Origin: Magnetococcales bacterium
Lineage (GTDB): Bacteria; Pseudomonadota; Magnetococcia; Magnetococcales; DC0425bin3
Reading direction: 5' to 3'
Assembly (NCBI GenBank): GCA_015228935.1
Contig: JADGCO010000036.1
Location: forward strand, 1 to 41,012
DNA: 41,012 nt
In this document: positions 24,090 through 29,146 of the stretch, piece after piece
How positions within the stretch are numbered: the stretch's first letter is position 1
How the letters are laid out: each line of letters begins with the position of its first letter
Translations under genes and position numbers: made by a program
Notes under the pieces: model-generated
Databases searched by the model: none
What the model saw: only the letters and a program-made list of their open reading frames with translations
What the model was told of the DNA's origin: nothing

Positions 24090-25782
24090 GTTCCCGTACC
24101 CAGGCCTCGTGATGATACCGGTACATGTGTTGGGATCCAAGGCGGTTGACCTGAATATTCTCCAACCCGGAAAAAAATCCCTGCCCGAAGGCAAAGGCTC
24201 CCACCATGATTTCCCGGGTCAGCCAGGGATCGCGCAGGCTTGCGGGATCCAGGTTGCGCAGGCGCTGGCTGGCGGGCAATTCCTGTTGGGTGGCCAGGGT
24301 CCAACCCCACTCCCCAAAACTGGGTACGTTCTGATGGTAGGGTTCGACATGCTTGAACCCTGCATGGCGCAACGTCACCCCCACACACAAAAAGGCCTCC
24401 CGCGCATGATAGGGGGAAGTGGATTGCACTGCCAATGTTCCATCGTGCGTCAGGAGATTTTTCAGTTTGGCATAGAAATAGGCGGAGTAGAGCTTGTCCA
24501 GGTCCGGATGGCCCGGATCGGGCAGATCCACCAGGATGACATCGAACGCTTGCTTGTCGGCCAGCAGGGCGTCCACCGTCACAAAGGCATCTCCATAGCG
24601 GATCCGGACCCTTGGGTCGGCGAACGAACCGCCATTGAGTTGCAAAAACGGGGCGTTGATCGGGCGGCCCGCAACCTGAACGGGATGCGAAAAGAGCGCC
24701 ACCACCTCCGGATCCAGTTCCAGAAGTGTCACCGAATCCGGATTCCAGCGCAGGACATTGCGCAGGGCCAGACCGTCACCGCCGCCGATGATCAGGATTT
24801 GTTTCTGGCGTGCGGCGGCGGCCATGGCCGGTTCCACGAGCATGGCATGGTAGATGTGTTCGTCGTTGCTGGAAAATTGCAGGCGACCGTCGATATAGAA
24901 TCGATATACCGGTTGCCGCTGCGGGGAGCCGGCCCGCCGGGTCAGCGTGAGTCGCTGGTAGGGGGTGTTGGTGCGATGAATGACCTGGTCCTGGTAGAGG
25001 GTGTCTTCCAGCCTTTCCGACCAGGATTGGCCATGATGCATGACCACGAGGGTGAGTGTCAGGACCAGAAAAAGGATCATGAGCAGCCATTTTCCACCCT
25101 GGATGAATCGCCAGTAAAGGATCAGAAACAGCAGGCCGGCCAGAACGTTGACCAGGGCCGTGGCGGCGGCGGCCCGGGTGATCTCCATGCCGAGCATGGC
25201 CAGAATCCAGCAGGCGGCCCCGATCCCGGCCCCGATATAATCGGCTCCATAGATTGCCCCCGTATTGTGGATCAAATGCTGCTCGTGCAACAGTTCCCGT
25301 ACCCGTGCTATCAGGGGAATTTCCATGCCGATCATGAATCCCATGATGATGCTCATCAGGTAGGGAGCCAGGCGGACCAGGGCGAGCAGATCGGCAAAAA
25401 AATTGCCCTGGGGTGCCAGTTCTTCGGGCAGGCCGAAGGTTTCGGCGATGATCTGTGGAAACAGATGGGCAAAGGAAAAGACCGTGGCCAGAAACAACAC
25501 CATGCCGGCTCCCAGCAGGGCTATGAGGGCCTCCAGCCAGGCAAAACCGGTAAAAGGGGCGCGTACCAGCCGGGCTGCGAATGACCCGGCACCCATGGAG
25601 ACGATCATCAAACCGATGATGGCGTAGATCACGGTCTCTACCGCACCGAGGATCCGTCCGGCATAATGGGCCAGGAGATATTCGTAGATCAGACCGCAAC
25701 CGGCAGTCAGGGCCGTGATGACGATCAAAAACAGATCGTGGCCCAGCAGGGCGGTTTGTTTCGAGCTGAAATGAATTTTCAT
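24046..25782 (-). CDS. Membrane-anchored spermidine synthase-like (SpeE-type) protein
   Basis: This is a 578-residue protein. The first about 220 residues form roughly seven hydrophobic helices (starting LFLIVITALTAGCGLIYEYLL). The C-terminal soluble domain has the aminopropyltransferase/methyltransferase core: ILIIGGGDGLALRNVLRW (near 330), VTLLELDPEVV, YGDAF and DVILVDLPDPGHPDLDKLY (near 418-432), which includes the region of the catalytic Asp. Such TM-fused SpeE homologues recur near PspA/DUF2170/DUF2491 genes; the real acceptor substrate is uncertain. ATG 25782 starts the natural N-terminus but has no ribosome site, and lies only 22 bases from the divergent FGE gene start. The last residues are encoded by a tandem repeat unit. 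Confidence 0.88.
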   Translation of the reverse strand: MKIHFSSKQTALLGHDLFLIVITALTAGCGLIYEYLLAHYAGRILGAVETVIYAIIGLMIVSMGAGSFAARLVRAPFTGFAWLEALIALLGAGMVLFLATVFSFAHLFPQIIAETFGLPEELAPQGNFFADLLALVRLAPYLMSIIMGFMIGMEIPLIARVRELLHEQHLIHNTGAIYGADYIGAGIGAACWILAMLGMEITRAAAATALVNVLAGLLFLILYWRFIQGGKWLLMILFLVLTLTLVVMHHGQSWSERLEDTLYQDQVIHRTNTPYQRLTLTRRAGSPQRQPVYRFYIDGRLQFSSNDEHIYHAMLVEPAMAAAARQKQILIIGGGDGLALRNVLRWNPDSVTLLELDPEVVALFSHPVQVAGRPINAPFLQLNGGSFADPRVRIRYGDAFVTVDALLADKQAFDVILVDLPDPGHPDLDKLYSAYFYAKLKNLLTHDGTLAVQSTSPYHAREAFLCVGVTLRHAGFKHVEPYHQNVPSFGEWGWTLATQQELPASQRLRNLDPASLRDPWLTREIMVGAFAFGQGFFSGLENIQVNRLGSQHMYRYHHEAWVREQGRYQQPTASTAHQ

Positions 25783-25804
25783 GGGAGCGATCCGGAGGAC
25801 GAGG

Positions 25805-27301
25805 ATGAAACAACTGTTGCAGGAAATCCAGAAACACCTGGCCAAGGGATCCTATCGTACCCTTGTGCAGGTTCGATTTTCCCTGGTTGGTGGTCTGCTG
25901 GTCAAACTGGGCTGGCAGATTCACGATCCTCTGGAAGTGAATGTGGCTTTCGAAGCGGTGGACGGTCGTCTGGCACCAACCATACCCCTGGCACTCATGG
26001 TTCCGGGTGAGTCGGCACCGGCGGTCATTTTTGAATTTCATCCTCCTGGCAGCATCACCAAGGATTTGTTGCCGCGTTCCCGACCTGGAACCTCATTTTA
26101 CATCATGACGGACGGTCCTGTCTGGCGGTGTTACTATCAGGAGATGCAAAAATCCCAGCCGGAACTCTGTATCAAAACCTTCGATCTGGTCCAGGCCGAT
26201 CTGGATGATGTGGGAAATTTTCTGATCAGCATTCTGGGGCGTGAGGCGCAGGTCAATGGTTCGGCCCGTCAGCGTCTGGAGAAAAAACTGGCCCTTGGGG
26301 TGAAGAAAAAACTGGAGCCATTGCGTCGCATGTTGCCCAAGGCGCAAGCCGTCGCCAGCAATCCGCCGCATCCGGAACTTTCCACGGTCCTCCAGGTCAT
26401 GGCCAAAAATGCGGGGGTTGCCGTGACTGCGGAGGAGGTTGCCATGTTTCTCCAGGAGGTGAAGGAGACCAGGGTGCAGGAGGTAACGACCCGGATTGCC
26501 GTCGCCACCCAGGAAAAAAAGGAGTGGATCGAACCTGTCACCGGCATGCCTTTCCTCTGGGTACCGGGGGGGCGTTTCATGATGGGCAGCCTGGATGACG
26601 AGGCCGGACGCCTGCCCAACGAGGGGCCGGTCCATGAAGTGACTTTGGATGGGTATTGGTTGGCCAAATATCCGGTCACCTTTGCCCAGTGGAAAAAGGT
26701 GACCGATGCCGAATCCCGCAACTCTCCCTGGGCGCGTGACCGCAAAAAAACCAAGGAAGAGCTGGAGCGGGAAGAGAACGAAAAAAAATTGCTCAAGGTG
26801 AAGGGGGATTTTCCCGTGGAGACGGTCTTGCGCCAGGAGGCTTTGGAGTTTATCGACAAGCTGGGACTGCTGGGTGGCGAGGGGTCCAAATTGCGCCTGC
26901 CGACCGAGGCGGAGTGGGAGTATGCGGCCCGTGCCGGTTTTTCTTCCACCTATCCGTTTGAAGGCGATCCGCGCAAGGAGTTGGAAAATCATGCCTGGAT
27001 CAACACCAACTCCAAGGGTGTGGTCCAGAAGATTGGCACCAGGAAACCCAATGCCTGGGGTTTTCACGACATGCTGGGCAATGTCTGGGAGTGGGTTGCC
27101 AATGCCTATTATGTTTATGGGGAAAGCCCGGTCACCAATCCCACCGGACCGGAGAGGGGCAATGTCTGGGTGCGGCGCGGCGGCAGTTGTCGCAGCAACG
27201 CCAAGGCCTGTCGCCCGGCCCGGCGCAACAATATTCAGGTGGATGAGGCCGAAGCCAAAAACAGCGGCGGACTTGGTTTTCGCCTGGCCAAGAGTGGTTG
27301 A
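25805..27301 (+). CDS. FGE-sulfatase domain protein with degenerate HsdR_N-like N-terminus
   Basis: This is a 498-residue protein in two parts. Residues 15-115 have the strand order of the HsdR N-terminal nuclease fold: VRFSLVGGLLVKLGW, an EVNVAFEAVDGRLAP strand, IPLALMV, AVIFEFHPP and FYIMTDGPVWRCYY. The usual catalytic Asp and the E-x-K pair are replaced (IPLAL; FEFH), so it is probably inactive. After a helical linker, residues 245-498 form an FGE-sulfatase (SUMF1) domain: PGGRFMMGS, a YWLAKYPVTFAQW strand, LRLPTEAEWEYAARAG, GFHDMLGNVWEWV and RRGGSCRSNAKACRPARR. Cys462 and Cys469 are spaced C-x6-C, not C-x4-C as in true FGE, so sulfatase activation is doubtful. A charged Lys/Glu insertion lies at 310-335. 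ATG 25805 has a GGAGG ribosome site. Role unknown. Confidence 0.82.
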   Translation: MKQLLQEIQKHLAKGSYRTLVQVRFSLVGGLLVKLGWQIHDPLEVNVAFEAVDGRLAPTIPLALMVPGESAPAVIFEFHPPGSITKDLLPRSRPGTSFYIMTDGPVWRCYYQEMQKSQPELCIKTFDLVQADLDDVGNFLISILGREAQVNGSARQRLEKKLALGVKKKLEPLRRMLPKAQAVASNPPHPELSTVLQVMAKNAGVAVTAEEVAMFLQEVKETRVQEVTTRIAVATQEKKEWIEPVTGMPFLWVPGGRFMMGSLDDEAGRLPNEGPVHEVTLDGYWLAKYPVTFAQWKKVTDAESRNSPWARDRKKTKEELEREENEKKLLKVKGDFPVETVLRQEALEFIDKLGLLGGEGSKLRLPTEAEWEYAARAGFSSTYPFEGDPRKELENHAWINTNSKGVVQKIGTRKPNAWGFHDMLGNVWEWVANAYYVYGESPVTNPTGPERGNVWVRRGGSCRSNAKACRPARRNNIQVDEAEAKNSGGLGFRLAKSG

Positions 27302-27369
27302 GAGGCAAAATTTTTGTAGACTTTTTGGTCCTGTTGTGGAATATTTTCCGGCAAAGGAGGCAAGAAGCC

Positions 27370-27741
27370 ATGACAACGATTACCTATGATACGTTGAAAT
27401 TCGTGCGTCGTCTCAAGGATGCCGGAATTCCGGAAAACCACGCCGAAGCCATATCCGAAGCTTTCAAAGAGGCTCAGACCTCTCAGATGGAAGATTTGGC
27501 GACCAAAAAGGATTTGTTGGAACTGGATGGACAGGTGTCCAGCAAGGCCGACGTGGCCAAGGTGGATTTTCGCATTCAGGATCTGAATACGAAAATAGAA
27601 ACCTTGAACGCAAAAATTGAAACCACCAGGATGGAGCTGCGTCGGGACATCGAAACGGCCAAACTGGAGGTCATCAAATGGTTGGTCGGTGCATCGGGAG
27701 CCATCGTTGCCTTGGTCAAACTCCTTCCCGGGGGACATTGA
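27370..27741 (+). CDS. Coiled-coil protein with C-terminal membrane helix (DUF1640-like)
   Basis: This is a 123-residue protein. The N-terminal TYDTLKFVRRLKDAGIP and AEAISEAFKEAQ helices are followed by a long coiled coil (about 40-100) with repeating K-I-E-T-L/T-N heptads, and a terminal hydrophobic helix EVIKWLVGASGAIVALV. This arrangement resembles DUF1640/CCDC90-type proteins, which are membrane-anchored trimers of unknown bacterial role. ATG 27370 has a GGAGG ribosome site nine bases upstream; the longer frame from 27298 overlaps the FGE gene and is unlikely. It lies 68 bases after the FGE gene and is followed by a truncated copy of its own N-terminal part. Confidence 0.8.
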   Translation: MTTITYDTLKFVRRLKDAGIPENHAEAISEAFKEAQTSQMEDLATKKDLLELDGQVSSKADVAKVDFRIQDLNTKIETLNAKIETTRMELRRDIETAKLEVIKWLVGASGAIVALVKLLPGGH

Positions 27742-27780
27742 TTTCGATGATGATGGTGTTCAATCTCCGGAGGAGGTTCC

Positions 27781-27948
27781 ATGACTATCGCTGCTTTTGA
27801 TACGCTTGAATTTGTTGAAACTCTTGAATCTTCCGGATTTACCAAGGAACAATCCAAGGGAATGGTTGATGCCTTCAAAAAGGCCCAGGATGCCCAGCTC
27901 AAGGAGTTGGCTACCCCGCTTCCGGCTTTGAAGACGTTGCTGGGATAA
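27781..27948 (+). CDS. Truncated paralogue of the coiled-coil protein (55 residues)
   Basis: The start MTIAAFDTLEFVETLESSG and following QSKGMVDAFKKAQDAQLKELAT align with the first 45 residues of the gene at 27370. After that the sequence diverges (PLPALKTLLG) and stops, so the coiled coil and membrane helix are missing. A GGAGGAGG ribosome site seven bases or less upstream is intact, so a short peptide could still be made. It is followed directly by a remnant of an FGE gene end. It may be a decayed duplicate or, less likely, a retained short regulator of the full-length protein. Confidence 0.6.
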   Translation: MTIAAFDTLEFVETLESSGFTKEQSKGMVDAFKKAQDAQLKELATPLPALKTLLG

Positions 27949-27956
27949 AGCTTGAC

Positions 27957-27996
27957 GGTGGACTTGGCTTTCGTCTGGCCAAAAGCGGTTGAGAGG
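27957..27996 (+). pseudogene. 3' remnant of a second FGE-sulfatase gene
   Basis: Forty bases match the 3' end of the intact FGE gene (27266-27305) at 35 of 40 positions and encode the same GGLGFRLAKSG-stop. All five differences are synonymous third-codon changes (GGC/GGT, GGT/GGC, CGC/CGT, AAG/AAA, AGT/AGC). The remnant must come from a second gene that diverged under protein-level constraint before most of it was lost. Confidence 0.75.
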
Positions 27997-28007
27997 TTGG
28001 CCGCATC

Positions 28008-28082
28008 ATGGTTGGTCATGAGTTCGATGTCCATGCAATGCTGAGGCATTTTGCCTTGGACGGGGGGATGATAAAGGAGTAG
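28008..28082 (+). pseudogene. Cut-off N-terminal segment of the nuclease gene
   Basis: An ATG at 28008, with GAGAGG upstream, opens MVGHEFDVHAMLRHFALDGG and MIKE before a TAG at 28080-28082. The frame is the same as that of the downstream nuclease CDS at 28089. Between them, frame 2 reads ESFGWSRSKDLLAL over 28082-28123, which flows naturally into the downstream VGETLKVLLGP if frames are switched. This indicates two compensating frameshifts (net in-phase) in an originally continuous gene, or sequencing errors at these points. Confidence 0.5.
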
Positions 28083-28088
28083 AGTCCT

Positions 28089-29054
28089 TTGGATGGTCGC
28101 GCAGCAAAGACCTGCTGGCACTGTCTGGTCGGTGAAACGCTGAAAGTGCTGCTGGGACCCGTTGGCGTTGAAGTGCGTTCGGAAGTCCAGGTCGTTTCTC
28201 TTCCGCCCAAGGCTGACCTGATTCTGATCCAGCGCCAGGGAGGCGGTTGGACAGAAGAACAGCGTTTGTTCCTGGTCGATGGATTGCGGGATCTCGATGC
28301 AGATCATATTCTGATCGAAATCAAGGTTACCGAAAGCCTGCATGAAGGTGTTCTGTCCCAGATCACGGTATATGATACCTTGTATCTGGAAACCGCCTGT
28401 TTGGAGCGGCGGCAGTTGCGGAGCGTCATTATCAGTTCCACAACCCCCCAACCTGGCTTCCTTGAGCGGTTTGCCTTTGAACCCGTCGGACCATGTGGTG
28501 TGTATGAAAGTAAACCGCGTTGGGGAGGTTCTGTCCGCCTGATTCTGCTGAACGAACTGACGGATGAAGCCCAAAACGCACCTTTGAAGTGTTTTTCAAG
28601 TAGGCGTGAGGAGCGAAAAAAGGCGTTCGAAACGATCAAACATGCAGGGTTGCTCAAACTCTCAATTGCATTTGAGCGAATCATGGTCGGCCTGTGGAGG
28701 TTGCTGATGAAAGGTGCATTGGATATAGATATTCCAGAAATAGAGGGGATTACACCCGAATATGTCTCCGGGCTTGGAAAGGAATGGCTTGACTGGTTGG
28801 TAGACGCGACACCCGATGAGGATCTTGCGGCTATGCCAAAATTTGGGCGTCTCTTGGTGCAAAGTCGTCAGGAAGACAAGGCATCCACCCTGCTTCGAAT
28901 CCTGCGGCGTCGTTTTTCCGACCTGCCTGTCTGGGTTGAGTCCAGGGTTCATGCTGCCAATCTGGACACCCTGGATGCATGGATAGATCGGGCAATCGAT
29001 GCGCGTTCGTTGCAGGATGTTTTTGGCGACGAAACAACCGGCAGAACGATGTAA
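28089..29054 (+). CDS. PD-(D/E)XK nuclease-like protein with DUF4351-like C-terminus
   Basis: This is a 321-residue protein from a TTG start that has an ideal AAGGAG ribosome site nine bases upstream. The nuclease core is complete: Glu32 in RSEVQVV, Asp43 in PPKADLILIQ, Glu77-x-Lys79 in ILIEIKV, and Gln91/Tyr95 in QITVYD. This is the E...D...E-x-K...Q...Y order of PD-(D/E)XK enzymes. Residues 270-315 (LLRILRRRFSDLP, AIDARSLQDVF) resemble the DUF4351 end of the nuclease at 19220, but the nuclease halves differ. The true N-terminus probably began at 28008 and has been cut by frameshifts; the first 12 residues here are likely out of the ancestral frame. The catalytic residues all lie downstream of the damage, so activity may survive by reinitiation. 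Confidence 0.78.
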   Translation: MDGRAAKTCWHCLVGETLKVLLGPVGVEVRSEVQVVSLPPKADLILIQRQGGGWTEEQRLFLVDGLRDLDADHILIEIKVTESLHEGVLSQITVYDTLYLETACLERRQLRSVIISSTTPQPGFLERFAFEPVGPCGVYESKPRWGGSVRLILLNELTDEAQNAPLKCFSSRREERKKAFETIKHAGLLKLSIAFERIMVGLWRLLMKGALDIDIPEIEGITPEYVSGLGKEWLDWLVDATPDEDLAAMPKFGRLLVQSRQEDKASTLLRILRRRFSDLPVWVESRVHAANLDTLDAWIDRAIDARSLQDVFGDETTGRTM

Positions 29055-29146
29055 ATGCAACATATTGAATCTTGCATGTAATTATAAGACAGGATCCGGC
29101 TCCCGGGATCGGTTCAATTGACGGTCCTTGATGCGCCGAGGTGAGA

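Noticed and set aside
23873-24388. Upstream in-frame extension of the DUF2170 gene through the 50-bp repeats
   Set aside because: It translates repeat units and antisense of the neighbouring gene, and a very strong ribosome site supports ATG 23872.
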